Part shown: positions 46,468-54,900 of the stretch, in pieces
Numbering within the stretch: the stretch's first letter is position 1
Layout of the letters: each line of letters begins with the position of its first letter
Source of the DNA: Salinarchaeum laminariae
GTDB taxonomy: Archaea > Halobacteriota > Halobacteria > Halobacteriales > Salinarchaeaceae
Reading direction: 5' to 3'
DNA: 64,000 nucleotides
Assembly: GCF_023204835.1 (NCBI RefSeq)
Contig: NZ_CP096270.1
Span: 558,001-622,000, forward strand
Program-made: the position numbers and the translations under genes
The notes under the pieces: model-generated
The model's input: the letters and a program-made list of their open reading frames with translations, nothing else
Database searches by the model: none
What the model was told of the DNA's origin: nothing

Positions 46468-46911
46468 TCAGTACTCGTCCCGGGACTCCTGGGCAGCGGC
46501 GCGGAGGTTCTCCCCGCGCTCGGTCTCGACCGTCAGATCCGGGACCTCAGTGGGCTGCATCTCCTCGTCGACGGCCACGAACACGGCGTGGGAGGTGGTC
46601 GTTCGTTCGCGCTCGCCGGTGCGGGGGTTCTCGCGGTCGGCGGTGAGCCTGACGCGAACGCTGGTCTTTCCGGTCTGGTAGACGTAGGATTCGATGACCG
46701 TGATGTCGCCGACGCCGATCGGTCGGTGGAACTCGATGGGATCCATGCGGGCGGTGACGCAGGTCTCGGACGCGAATCGCATCGCGGACATCGCACCGAC
46801 CTCGTCGAGCCACTTCATCACGTTGCCACCGTGGGCCGTCCCGACGGTGTTGGCGTGGTTGGGCTGGACGCGGTTGCGGTTCTCGATGTAGGTGTCGAGA
46901 AGTGAGGGCAT
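46468..46911 (-). CDS. Acyl-CoA thioesterase (hot-dog fold)
   Basis: A 147-residue enzyme hydrolysing acyl-CoA thioesters. Family features are visible: PNHANTVGTAHGGNVMKWLDEVGAMSAMRFA (central helix with the catalytic Asp/Glu), RMDPIEFHRPIGVGDITVIESYVYQTGKTSVRVR and TTTSHAVFVAVD. A single hot-dog domain, as in the YciA/BACH group, would form oligomers. It lies just upstream of a divergent TetR regulator gene, but no shared operator is seen on its own side. Confidence 0.92.
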   Translation of the reverse strand: MPSLLDTYIENRNRVQPNHANTVGTAHGGNVMKWLDEVGAMSAMRFASETCVTARMDPIEFHRPIGVGDITVIESYVYQTGKTSVRVRLTADRENPRTGERERTTTSHAVFVAVDEEMQPTEVPDLTVETERGENLRAAAQESRDEY

Positions 46912-47031
46912 GGTGGAACTGTCGCCCGGTTGCGTGATGAGGGTTTGGGGACGCAGTGGGCGATTCGATGACCGTCCGGACAGCGCCCGTGAGCAACCGG
47001 CACGTCCAGCGTGGTTTCCGAACCCTTTTGA

Positions 47032-47047
47032 CTGACCGGTTGGTCAG
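47032..47047. promoter_or_regulatory. Inverted-repeat operator in front of tetR-MATE
   Basis: CTGACC-GGTT-GGTCAG: 6-bp perfect arms around a 4-base spacer. It lies 9 bases before the TetR start and just after a weak TATA-like CCTTTTGA (47024-47031), so a bound repressor would cover the transcription start. Autoregulation by the TetR protein is the simplest reading. Confidence 0.75.
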
Positions 47048-47056
47048 GTTGTCGTG

Positions 47057-47749
47057 ATGGACGATCCTGCTGCAGACATCATGGGTGCGACCTTTCGCGC
47101 CCTCTGCGATCACGGCTATGCGGAGCTGACGATGCGGGACATCGCCGAGGAGTCCGACCGAAGCAAGGCAGCCCTCCACTACCATTACGACGACAAGGAG
47201 GGACTGCTCATCGCGTTCCTCGATCACATGTACGATCGGTTCACCGACCGCGTCGGCGGCTACGGCGTCGAGGGTGACGCGGAGCTCTCCGAGGACGTCG
47301 ACGCAACCGATCCGGACGAGCGACTGCGCGCGTTCATCTCGGCGGTCCTCCACCCCCCGAACGACGGCGAGGCGCGGGAGTTCCGAACCGCGATGCTGGA
47401 GATCAAGGCCCAGGCGCCCTACCAGGACGCCTTCCAGAAGCGCATCGCTCGCTTCGACGACTTCGTCACCGAGACCGTCACCGAACTCGTCGAGGCAGGG
47501 CAGTCAGCGGGGACCTACCACGAGGAGATCGACCCCGATCACGTCGCACAGTTCGTGCTCGTCGTGCTCGATGGCGCTGGCGCCCGTCACGTCGTCGCAG
47601 AGGTGCCGGTCGACTGCGCAGTCGCGTCCCTCGAAGATTATCTCGATGGCCACCTCGTGGACGCGAACGCCGGGCGCGCTGAGCCGGAGTCGAAGGCGAG
47701 CGAGCAACTGACCGACGGTGGGGAGACAACGGGGGCGTCCGACGAGTGA
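47057..47749 (+). CDS. TetR family repressor
   Basis: A 230-residue regulator. The N-terminal helix-turn-helix (about 8-55) reads IMGATFRALCDHGYAELTMRDIAEESDRSKAALHYHYDDKEGLL, the classical TetR pattern. The helical ligand domain follows to about 195, then a disordered acidic tail. ATG 47057 is chosen over GTG 47054. It shares a GTGA start/stop overlap with the MATE exporter gene. It probably represses the pair through the inverted repeat at 47032, released by an exported compound. Confidence 0.95.
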   Translation: MDDPAADIMGATFRALCDHGYAELTMRDIAEESDRSKAALHYHYDDKEGLLIAFLDHMYDRFTDRVGGYGVEGDAELSEDVDATDPDERLRAFISAVLHPPNDGEAREFRTAMLEIKAQAPYQDAFQKRIARFDDFVTETVTELVEAGQSAGTYHEEIDPDHVAQFVLVVLDGAGARHVVAEVPVDCAVASLEDYLDGHLVDANAGRAEPESKASEQLTDGGETTGASDE

Positions 47750-49338
47750 CAGAACCGGAGGACGATTCGACCGGGGACGACGGATCCGGGGCGGACGGCA
47801 CCGATCCGGCCACAGAGTCGGACTCGATCGTCGAGAAGATCACGGCCGTGTTCCGCGACCAGGATGACCTCGAGCTGACGGAGGGACCGATCGGGAAGCC
47901 ACTGCTGTATCTCTCGGCACCGATCGTGATCACGAACCTCTTGCAGGTCGCCTACAACCTCGCGGACACCTTCTGGCTCGGCCAGTACAGCACCGACGCG
48001 CTGGCAGCCATCACGTTCGGGTTTCCGCTCGTCTTTTTCCTCATCTCGCTCGCGATGGGGATCTCGGTCGCGGGGAGCGTGCTGGTCGCCCAGTACACAG
48101 GGGCCGGGGAGGACCGCAAGGCGCAGTATGCAGCCTCCCAGACCGTGACGTTCGCGATCTTGCTCTCCGTCCTCCTCGGAGCGGTCGGATTCTTCTTCGT
48201 CGGGGACTTCGTTCGCTTCCTCGGCGCCGCACCCGACGTCGCACCTGACGCGACGGCCTACCTCGAAGTGATGTCGGTCGGACTCTGGGCGTTGTTCGGG
48301 TTCGGCGTGTTCATCGCGCTGAGCCGCGGAGCCGGCGACACCGTGACGCCGATGCTCGTCATGTTTGGAACGGTCGTGTTGAACGTCGCACTCGATCCGT
48401 TCCTCATCTTCGGCGTCGGACCGTTCCCCGAACTCGGGGTTCAGGGCGCCGCCATCGCGACGATCTTCTCCCGGGCCCTCGCGCTACTCGTCGGGTTCGG
48501 GATCATGCTCCGGGGCCGTCGGGGCGTGCAGATCCGCCCACGCGAGATGATCCCGTCGCCGAGCTACATGGTCCGGCTCGCCCGGATCGGTCTCCCCGCC
48601 TCGATCGAGGGGACCGGTCGGTCGATCTCTGTCAACGCGATGTTGCTGGTCGTCGGGACGTTCTCCACACCCGTCGTCGCCGCGTTCGGCGTCGGAACGC
48701 GGATCTTCTCGTTGATCTTCATGCCCGCGATCGCGGTCGATCGTGGCGTCGAGACGATGACTGGCCAGAACATCGGTGCGGGAAAGCCCGACCGCGCAGC
48801 CGTCGCGAACGACTTCGCTGCGAAGGCCTCCTTCCTGATCCTCGCGGCCGTTGGGGTTGTGGTCTTCGTTGCGGCACCAGCCGTGGTGGACGTGTTCAGC
48901 GACGATCCCGAAGTGGTGCGCGTCGGTTCGGAGTTCCTGCGCTGGACCGCGCCCACCTTCGGCTTCATCGGCGTGGTTCGAGCCTACTCCGGTGGGTTCC
49001 GCGGTGCGGGACGGACGCTCACCGCCGCAGTGCTCGCGATCGTGATGCTCGGGTTCATCCGCGTCCCGCTCGCCTGGGTCGCTTCGCGACCGATCGACGT
49101 CGCGGAGCTCACAATCGAGGTTCCCGGCTTCGGGACGCTTAGCGCGGCCTTCCTCGCAAACACGCTCGTTGCCGACATCCTCGAGTACTCGATGGCAGAA
49201 CAGGGAATCTGGCTGGCGTTCGCCGTCTCGAACGTCGCCGCGGCCGTGATGGCCTGGGCGTGGTTCTCGCGGGGGACCTGGCGCGACGCAGACCTGACCG
49301 AAGAGGGACCCGGCCCGGCACCGGCAGCGGACGACTGA
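47746..49338 (+). CDS. MATE family multidrug efflux protein
   Basis: A 530-residue cation-coupled exporter with 12 predicted helices. It has an acidic N-tail of about 45 residues and MATE features such as GPIGKPLLYLSAPIVITNLLQVAYNLADTFWLGQYS and RIGLPASIEGTGRSI, with QNIGAGKPDRA in the second half. GTG 47746 overlaps the TetR stop codon, so both are translated from one message. The substrate is unknown but should be the TetR ligand or a related toxic compound. Confidence 0.93.
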   Translation: MTEPEDDSTGDDGSGADGTDPATESDSIVEKITAVFRDQDDLELTEGPIGKPLLYLSAPIVITNLLQVAYNLADTFWLGQYSTDALAAITFGFPLVFFLISLAMGISVAGSVLVAQYTGAGEDRKAQYAASQTVTFAILLSVLLGAVGFFFVGDFVRFLGAAPDVAPDATAYLEVMSVGLWALFGFGVFIALSRGAGDTVTPMLVMFGTVVLNVALDPFLIFGVGPFPELGVQGAAIATIFSRALALLVGFGIMLRGRRGVQIRPREMIPSPSYMVRLARIGLPASIEGTGRSISVNAMLLVVGTFSTPVVAAFGVGTRIFSLIFMPAIAVDRGVETMTGQNIGAGKPDRAAVANDFAAKASFLILAAVGVVVFVAAPAVVDVFSDDPEVVRVGSEFLRWTAPTFGFIGVVRAYSGGFRGAGRTLTAAVLAIVMLGFIRVPLAWVASRPIDVAELTIEVPGFGTLSAAFLANTLVADILEYSMAEQGIWLAFAVSNVAAAVMAWAWFSRGTWRDADLTEEGPGPAPAADD

Positions 49339-49419
49339 GCCGGCGATCACGCGGAAAGGCCACTGCATCGCTCGCCGGCTGACCAGCCATGAAGTGCGTG
49401 GCTCCCGTACGGTCACGTG

Positions 49420-49737
49420 ATGTCCTACGACACCGTCAACTACGAGACCGTCGAGCCGGCCGCACCGGGCATGCATTTCCTCCGCGATCCACTCGACGCG
49501 GAGAATCTCGGCGTCACCGTTCTCGACGCCGAGGAGGGCTGGGAGGGTATGGAACACGACCACGCCGAGGACGGGCAAGAAGAAATCTACGTGCTGCTCT
49601 CGGGAGCGGCCACCGTGACGATCGATGGCGAGGACGTCGACCTGGATGCCGGTGACGCGGTCCGGATCGACGCGGGCGCCAGTCGGGACATCACGGTCCA
49701 CGAGGACAGTCAGTGGGTCCTCGCCGGCGCACCCTGA
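49420..49737 (+). CDS. Small cupin-domain protein
   Basis: A 105-residue single cupin barrel. Motif 1 (GMEHDHAEDGQEEIYVLLSG) supplies two His and a Glu for metal binding; motif 2 (LDAGDAVRIDAGASRDI) lacks the usual final His, so metal binding may be partial. ATG 49420 is chosen over GTG 49417. Only 4 bases separate its stop from the GTG of the GNAT gene, so the two are co-transcribed. Substrate unknown. Confidence 0.87.
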   Translation: MSYDTVNYETVEPAAPGMHFLRDPLDAENLGVTVLDAEEGWEGMEHDHAEDGQEEIYVLLSGAATVTIDGEDVDLDAGDAVRIDAGASRDITVHEDSQWVLAGAP

Positions 49738-49741
49738 TTCC

Positions 49742-50326
49742 GTGACGGGAGCCCAGGACACCGGCGACGCCGCAGACGCCGACGGAGACGTCACGATCCG
49801 CCGTGCCGAGCCGGCCGACGCGCCGCGACTGCGGGAACTCAACGAGGTCGCGCTCCGGCAGGTCGACGCCTACGCCGAGGAGGCCGTCGAGTCGGGAATG
49901 GACGAGGACCTCGAGGACGTCGAGGCGAACTACGTCGACGTCGGCGGCGACTTCCTGGTCGCGGAGGTAGCGGGCGAAGACCACGCTGAGTCCAGCGGCG
50001 ACCCATCCATCGTCGGCATGGGCGCCCTCGAACCGATCGGCGAGGGGACGTTCCAGGCCGACGCGATCGTCCGGCCCGACGACGAGCCCGCCGGCGAGGT
50101 CACGCGGATGCGCGTCGATCCGGCGTTTCAGCGTCGCGGCGTCGGCACCCGGCTCGTGAATCGACTGGAGGAACGCGCCCGCGAACTGGGGTACGAGACG
50201 CTCGTCCTCGACACGACCGCTCGACAGGACGGCGCACAGCGACTCTACGAATCCTTTGGCTACGATCACGAGGAGACGGTGCAGTGGCGCGAATTCGAAG
50301 TCCTGTTGTACAGAAAGTCGCTGTAG
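49742..50326 (+). CDS. GNAT family N-acetyltransferase
   Basis: A 194-residue acetyltransferase. Residues about 20-190 form the GNAT fold. Motif A is EVTRMRVDPAFQRRGVGTRLVNRLEERARELGYETLVLDTTARQ, and the C-terminal AQRLYESFGY is typical. GTG 49742 comes right after the cupin gene and fits translational coupling; the longer frame to 49625 overlaps the cupin gene and is rejected. Substrate unknown. Confidence 0.88.
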   Translation: MTGAQDTGDAADADGDVTIRRAEPADAPRLRELNEVALRQVDAYAEEAVESGMDEDLEDVEANYVDVGGDFLVAEVAGEDHAESSGDPSIVGMGALEPIGEGTFQADAIVRPDDEPAGEVTRMRVDPAFQRRGVGTRLVNRLEERARELGYETLVLDTTARQDGAQRLYESFGYDHEETVQWREFEVLLYRKSL

Positions 50327-50348
50327 CGGGCCCGCCTCCAGGGCGCCC

Positions 50349-50768
50349 TCAGTCGGTGTCTGCGAGCTGCGGCCGCCGTAGCGGGTCGTCGGCCAGGATC
50401 GCCACGACCACTCCTGCCACGTTCCCAACGGCGACGACGGCCACCGATGGGATGGCATCGGTGGATGCCAGCCCGAACGCCACCGTGGCAAGCCCGGCGG
50501 CGAGCAGGACCAGCAGTACGCCCAGGAACCCGAGGAGGTAGTTGCCGAGCCACTCCGTCGAGAGCGTCCCGGTGACGAATGGGTAGGTCGCGAGGGTCGC
50601 GATCCCGAGCGCCGCAGCCCCGAAGTAGGGAGCGGGGAGCGGCTGGCCGGCGACCTCGTTGACGACGCTCGCGGCGCCGCCCAGCATGAAGGCCAGTCCG
50701 AGGAACGCCTCCACGAACCACTTGGTCGAGGCCGCGGTCGACCGGGCGCGCGACGCCAGCGTTGCCAT
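50349..50768 (-). CDS. Integral membrane protein, four helices
   Basis: A 139-residue protein with hydrophobic segments at about 19-40, 47-66, 75-100 and 107-126. The N-terminus MATLASRARSTAASTKWFVEAFLGLAFMLGG is positively charged and should face the cytosol. Family not recognised. It is convergent with the GNAT gene and 342 bases from the thermosome gene on the same strand. Confidence 0.75.
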   Translation of the reverse strand: MATLASRARSTAASTKWFVEAFLGLAFMLGGAASVVNEVAGQPLPAPYFGAAALGIATLATYPFVTGTLSTEWLGNYLLGFLGVLLVLLAAGLATVAFGLASTDAIPSVAVVAVGNVAGVVVAILADDPLRRPQLADTD

Positions 50769-50896
50769 GGTCGTCGCTTGTGACGGGTCGCTTATGATCG
50801 TTTTGCTGAGCGGTTTTGCAGGAATCCCCGGCCCCGGAATCGCCAACAGGCTCCAGAGCACTCCACCGATCTAGCTGCCACTGTCGGGAAGCGTCG

Positions 50897-50928
50897 AAAA
50901 AAAAACGGCCGACCACTGTGGTCAGCCG
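50897..50928 (-). terminator. Hairpin plus T9, terminator on the minus strand
   Basis: On the minus strand a hairpin (CGGC and GACCAC paired with GTGGTC and GCCG, 50906-50928) is followed directly by nine T (50897-50905). It is the strongest terminator-like signal in the window and points to a transcript end about 210 bases past the thermosome stop codon. Confidence 0.7.
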
Positions 50929-51110
50929 ACGGAAATTCGCATCAGTTGATCCACGCTACAGCGTGGTGGGGAGCACGCCCAGCGTGGCGTGGTCAGCCTG
51001 CGATTCGTGGCGTGTGGAACCGGTGTGGTGTGGAGTGGGCTGTGGCCGACTTCACATCGCCAGGACCGATCGAGGATCGGTCCCCGATGAAATTCTGTCT
51101 TCTACAGAAT
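50929..51110 (-). ncRNA. Structured 3' region of the thermosome transcript or separate small RNA
   Basis: Between the thermosome stop and the T9 terminator there is no gene, but three strong hairpins stand here: 51091-51111 (AATTCTGT/ACAGAATT, loop 5), 51064-51082 (GACCGATC/GATCGGTC, loop GAG) and 50951-50966 (CCACGCT/AGCGTGG). The terminator hairpin is a fourth. It could be a stabilising 3' untranslated region or an independent RNA. No known RNA family is recognised. Confidence 0.4.
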
Positions 51111-52805
51111 TTACATCGCGCCGCCCATGCCACCCATGCCGCCCATACCGCCCATGCCGCCGCCCATTCCGCCGGGCGCGCCACCGGGGCCGCCGGGGCC
51201 GCCTTCGTCATCGTCGCCGGTCTGGCCACCCTTCAGGTCGCCAGCGGCGATCACGTCGTCGATGCGCAGGATCATCACGGCCGCCTCGGTAGCGGACTCG
51301 ATGGCCTGGGTCTTGACTCGGAGCGGCTCGACGACGCCGTCCTCGGAGAGGTCGGTGACGTCGCCGGTGTAGGCGTCGAGACCGGCGTTGGAGTCGCCGT
51401 CGGCGTGCTCGGAGCGTAGCTCGACGATGGAGTCGATCGGGTCGAGGCCGGCGTTCTCCGCGAGCGTGCGCGGGATGACATCCAGGGCCTCGGCGAACGC
51501 TTCGACGGCGATCTGCTCGCGACCGCCGACGGAGTCGGCGAAGTCCTGCAGCGCGAGGCCGACCGCGATCTCGGGTGCACCGCCGCCGGGGACGACCTTG
51601 CCGTCCTCGAGCGTGGTGCGGACGACGCCGAGCGCGTCCTCGATGGCGCGCTCGACCTCGTCGACGACGTGTTCGGTGCCGCCGCGCAGGATGAGCGTGA
51701 CGGACTTCGCCTCGTCGACGTCCTCGACGAAGAGCTGCTGGTCGCCGCCGACGTCCTTCTGGGCGACGGAGCCCGCGAAGCCGAGATCGTCGGCCTCGAC
51801 GTCGGAGACGTTGGAGACGACATTGGCGCCCGTCGCGCGGGCGAGCTTGCCGGCGTCACTGGACTTGACGCGGCGTGCGGCCAGGATGCCCTCCTGTGCG
51901 AGGAAATGCTGGGCCATGTCGTCGATGCCGTCCTGTGCGAAGACGACGTCGGCGCCGGCCTCGGCGAGCTCGTCGACCATCTCCTTCAGCTGCTCTTCCT
52001 CCTGGTCGAGGAACTCCTGGAGCTGGTCGGGGTCGGTGACGTTGACTTCTGCGTCGATCTCGGTCTCGCGGACCTCGAGTGCGTCGTCGAGCACCGCGAC
52101 GTTGGCGTCCTCGACGGCGTAGGGCATGTCGTCGTGTACGCGCTCCTTCGAGACGATGACGCCCTCGACGAGCTCGGACTCCTCGATGGCGCCGCCGACG
52201 ACGTCCTCGACCTTGATGTTGTCAGTGTCGATGCCGTCCTCGTCCGCGACGGAGCGGACGGCCTGGACGACGAGGCTGGCGAGGTGGTCGCGGGCGTTCT
52301 CCGCGCCCTTGCCGGTCATCGCCGTCGCGGCGATGTTCTCGAGGATCTCCGTGTCGGACTCCTCGACGTCGATGGCGATGCCCTCGAGGGCCTCCTTGGC
52401 CTTCTCGGCGGCCTGTCGGTATCCCTGCGCGAGGGTGGTGGCGTGGATCTCCTGGTCGAGCTGGTCCTCGGCCTTCTTGAGCAGCTCACCGGCGACGACC
52501 ACTGCGGTCGTCGTCCCGTCGCCGACCTCGCTCTCCTGGGTCTCCGCGACCTCGACGATCATGTTGGCCGCGGGGTGCTCGATCTCCATCTCCTTGAGGA
52601 TGGTGACGCCGTCGTTCGTGACGACGACGTTACCCGTGGAGTCTACGAGCATCTTGTCCATTCCTTTCGGACCGAGTGTGGTCCGAACGGACTCGGAGAC
52701 CGCCTTGCCGGCGGTGATGTTCATCGACTGAGCGTCCTTCCCCGACGTGCGCTGACTGTCGTCGGAGAGCACGATCATCGGCTGGTTGCCCATCTGCTGT
52801 GACAT
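51111..52805 (-). CDS. ths: Thermosome (group II chaperonin) subunit
   Basis: ATP-driven folding chamber subunit of 564 residues. It begins [29 protein letters not shown]. Conserved nucleotide-site segments are [28 protein letters not shown] (P-loop equivalent) and the catalytic [15 protein letters not shown]. The apical domain with [20 protein letters not shown] and a C-terminal GGAPEIA region follow. It ends in a GGMGGMGG tail, which projects into the chamber. A strong TATA box (52832-52842) precedes it. The length and tail fit haloarchaeal CCT subunits. Confidence 0.97.
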   Translation of the reverse strand: MSQQMGNQPMIVLSDDSQRTSGKDAQSMNITAGKAVSESVRTTLGPKGMDKMLVDSTGNVVVTNDGVTILKEMEIEHPAANMIVEVAETQESEVGDGTTTAVVVAGELLKKAEDQLDQEIHATTLAQGYRQAAEKAKEALEGIAIDVEESDTEILENIAATAMTGKGAENARDHLASLVVQAVRSVADEDGIDTDNIKVEDVVGGAIEESELVEGVIVSKERVHDDMPYAVEDANVAVLDDALEVRETEIDAEVNVTDPDQLQEFLDQEEEQLKEMVDELAEAGADVVFAQDGIDDMAQHFLAQEGILAARRVKSSDAGKLARATGANVVSNVSDVEADDLGFAGSVAQKDVGGDQQLFVEDVDEAKSVTLILRGGTEHVVDEVERAIEDALGVVRTTLEDGKVVPGGGAPEIAVGLALQDFADSVGGREQIAVEAFAEALDVIPRTLAENAGLDPIDSIVELRSEHADGDSNAGLDAYTGDVTDLSEDGVVEPLRVKTQAIESATEAAVMILRIDDVIAAGDLKGGQTGDDDEGGPGGPGGAPGGMGGGMGGMGGMGGMGGAM

Positions 52806-52831
52806 AGGTATCCGGATGATTGATTGTGATT

Positions 52832-52842
52832 CTATATAAACC
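52832..52842 (-). promoter_or_regulatory. TATA box of the thermosome gene
   Basis: Minus strand GTTTATATAGA, centred about 32 bases before ATG 52805. It is one of the strongest promoters in the window, as expected for an abundant, heat-responsive chaperonin. Confidence 0.8.
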
Positions 52843-52912
52843 TTTTGCAGCCCGTCGGCGTATCGCGGGACGCGGACGCGTTCGTTGGGTGTGTCACTCG
52901 GTGACGGGCAGG

Positions 52913-52924
52913 GTTTTATATACT
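52913..52924. promoter_or_regulatory. Second strong TATA-like box, owner unclear
   Basis: GTTTTATATACT on the plus strand, equally readable as AGTATATAAAAC on the minus strand. It lies in the 398-base region 52806-53203, which has no accepted gene. On the minus strand it could be a distal promoter of the thermosome gene, with a leader of about 80 bases. On the plus strand it would start a transcript of about 250 bases before the HNH-like gene. Confidence 0.5.
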
Positions 52925-53203
52925 ATTCCCGTGCCGAATTTCCAGTTTTCGAGGACTCACGGTCGGGCGATTCCGTATCGGCTAGGCATCTCGATCCGGG
53001 AGTTGTGAAAATCGAGTCTCGCGAAAGGGACCGTTCGAGCACGCAGCCACACAGGGCCGACCCGATGGGACGCAACGCCGCTGAGTTCGACGACTTCGTC
53101 GTCTCCTCGCCGGTCGTCCAGCTTTCCTCGCTCCAGACGTCACCGACGCGGTACTGCTCGGCCTCGGAGGGCTTTTGGTCGATCCGGCCCGAGATCGAGG
53201 TCG

Positions 53204-53869
53204 ATGGAGGAGACGCCGACGGGCACCCCGGTCGGGGTCGACGATCCCTACGATCACGTCGACCGCTGCAATCACTGCACCGACGAGGGGACCTGCCGGT
53301 TCGCGTTCGATCGGTTCACCGCCGATCCGACGTTCGCCGAGGAGCGCCGCGACGACGAGTACCGGTGTCCCGTGGTGAACCCCGACGCCGACCGCGAGTG
53401 GGACGCCAGCGAGTGCCCGAACTTCACCTCGACCACCGACGGCAAGGAGTGCCGGCGCTGTGGCATCGAGGAGCGCCGGATGGCACACTCTAGCGATCGG
53501 CCGCTGATCGAGGAGCACCACCTGTCCTATGCTGGAAACGAGGCGCGAAGCGCCTCGGAACAGTCGAGTATCGCGGAACGCAGTTCCGCGGACCATTCGA
53601 GCGGGCAGCGCCCGCGAGAAGACGGCGACGGCGGAGAGCCGCGAGACGGGAAAGCGCCCGACGGCGAGGACGATCCAACCGACGGCGACCACGAGATCAC
53701 CGTCGCGCTCTGCCGCTGGTGTCACACCAAGGTCCACAAATCCTGGGCCCGCATCGACGACGACGTTTCGCCCGATCCCGAAGCGATCGCGGCGCGGGAA
53801 CAGCGCCGCGGCAGGGAGTTCGACGAAGCGAGCTTCGATACTGCGGCCGAGCGGTTCGGCGAGGACTGA
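53204..53869 (+). CDS. HNH-like zinc protein with a hairpin-encoded insert
   Basis: A 221-residue protein with many Cys (22, 25, 31, 55, 71, 83, 86), probably binding zinc in its first half. An HNH-like pattern follows: HH at 105-106 in LIEEHHLSYA, then CRWCHTKVH (Cys170, Cys173, His174, His178). Between these halves lies an insert of about 50 residues (112-163), hydrophilic and partly encoded by three perfect DNA hairpins. It may be a nuclease or a DNA-binding relative. ATG 53204 is preceded by a weak TATA-like GGCTTTTGG about 30 bases before. Confidence 0.75.
   Translation: MEETPTGTPVGVDDPYDHVDRCNHCTDEGTCRFAFDRFTADPTFAEERRDDEYRCPVVNPDADREWDASECPNFTSTTDGKECRRCGIEERRMAHSSDRPLIEEHHLSYAGNEARSASEQSSIAERSSADHSSGQRPREDGDGGEPRDGKAPDGEDDPTDGDHEITVALCRWCHTKVHKSWARIDDDVSPDPEAIAAREQRRGREFDEASFDTAAERFGED
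53540..53615 (+). repeat. Three perfect triloop hairpins inside the HNH-like gene
   Basis: GAGGCGC-GAA-GCGCCTC (53540-53556), CGCGGAAC-GCA-GTTCCGCG (53572-53590) and GCGGGC-AGC-GCCCGC (53601-53615). Each is a perfect stem of 6-8 bp with a 3-base loop, as in elements B and E. They encode NEARSASEQSSIAERSSADHSSGQRPRE, within the insert that splits the HNH-like motif. Confidence 0.8.
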
Positions 53870-53921
53870 CGGTCCTCGGAGAAGAGCCACAGTTTTCAAT
53901 CGACGAAGCCACCGATCCGGT

Positions 53922-54497
53922 ATGAAGCGACGTACAGTTCTTTCGAAGGGGATCGGCGTCGCGGCAGGCACCGCTGCCGTCGCAGGCTGTATCGACAGTT
54001 CGGGCGGCGGGGACGGCGACTCGAACGACGGGAACGCAGGAGACGATACTGGCGAGGGGAGTACCGACGACGAAGGCGATGGGCCGAGTCCCACTGGCGA
54101 GAGCGGGATGGCCCGGCGGCTGGACGTCTCCCCCGCCTCGGTGCAAGAGAGCGTCTCCGTCGTGGCGATCGAGGAGGTCGAAGCCGCGGAGAAGCGACTC
54201 GAACTCGATATCACGCTCCGGAACACGGCGGATCAAGCGGCGCCGATGGATCACTACGGAATCATCCTGACCGGCTACGCGATCGATGAGCCGCGAGAGG
54301 ACTCCAATCAGTGGATACGAGTGAGTACGCAACGGGAGTACGACAAGATCGATGTGCTAGAGACGCCGCCGGGAGAAACGGTCACGCTGGGGTACAGTAT
54401 CGACGTGCCCTCGGATGCAGACGCGACGATCGAGAGCTACGCGGTGACTGTCACCTGCGATAGCTACGAGGATCCGCTACCCCCCGGCTGTGAATGA
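53922..54497 (+). CDS. Tat-exported lipoprotein
   Basis: A 191-residue protein. MKRRTVLSKGIGVAAGTAAVAGC carries a twin-arginine motif (RR at 3-4) and a lipobox ending at Cys23, so it is exported folded and lipid-anchored, as is usual in haloarchaea. An acidic Gly/Asp/Ser linker (about 24-58) leads to a beta-sandwich-like domain (about 62-185), with VAIEEVEAAEKRLELDITLRNTADQ and ETPPGETVTLGYSID. It may be an extracellular binding or structural protein. Family not recognised. Confidence 0.85.
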   Translation: MKRRTVLSKGIGVAAGTAAVAGCIDSSGGGDGDSNDGNAGDDTGEGSTDDEGDGPSPTGESGMARRLDVSPASVQESVSVVAIEEVEAAEKRLELDITLRNTADQAAPMDHYGIILTGYAIDEPREDSNQWIRVSTQREYDKIDVLETPPGETVTLGYSIDVPSDADATIESYAVTVTCDSYEDPLPPGCE

Positions 54498-54577
54498 GCC
54501 CGTAGGTTCCAGCCGCCTGGAAACCGCTGCAGCACCGACCTCCCCCGCGCCAGCCGGGCAGAGTCCGACGGTGGCCG

Positions 54578-54781
54578 TCAGTGTGCTTGCAGAATGTCGC
54601 CGACGCGCCGGGGTTCCCCACGCAGATCCGGCCCCTTCTCGACCATCTGGAGGACCTCGTGATCGGTGACCTCCCAGTACGACTTCTGGGTGGCCTCCTC
54701 GATGAGTTCCTTCTCGAGGCGGAACTCGGTTCCCTCGTACACGACGTCGACGCCCTGCTCGTCGAACGCGAGTGACGTCAT
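54578..54781 (-). CDS. DUF5800 small protein
   Basis: A 67-residue protein, MTSLAFDEQGVDVVYEGTEFRLEKELIEEATQKSYWEVTDHEVLQMVEKGPDL and RRVGDILQAH, which matches the haloarchaeal DUF5800 family. Function unknown. The ATG at 54781 gives the family start; the longer frame is Arg-rich. It is divergent from the dUTPase-like gene. Confidence 0.85.
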   Translation of the reverse strand: MTSLAFDEQGVDVVYEGTEFRLEKELIEEATQKSYWEVTDHEVLQMVEKGPDLRGEPRRVGDILQAH

Positions 54782-54900
54782 ACCCGTCGTTCGGTCCGGG
54801 GTCTGAAAAGCGCCTCGCCGTCCACGAATACCGCCATCCGATCGAACGCTCTCAAGGCGATGGCCCACCGCTTTTGCCGCCGGCAGCCGATCATCCGGGC

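Noticed and set aside
52885..53493. 202-codon plus frame and a start-less minus frame upstream of the HNH-like gene
   Set aside because: Both are G/C-biased at third positions in parts, but the plus frame turns Arg-rich over the HNH gene and the minus frame has no start codon.
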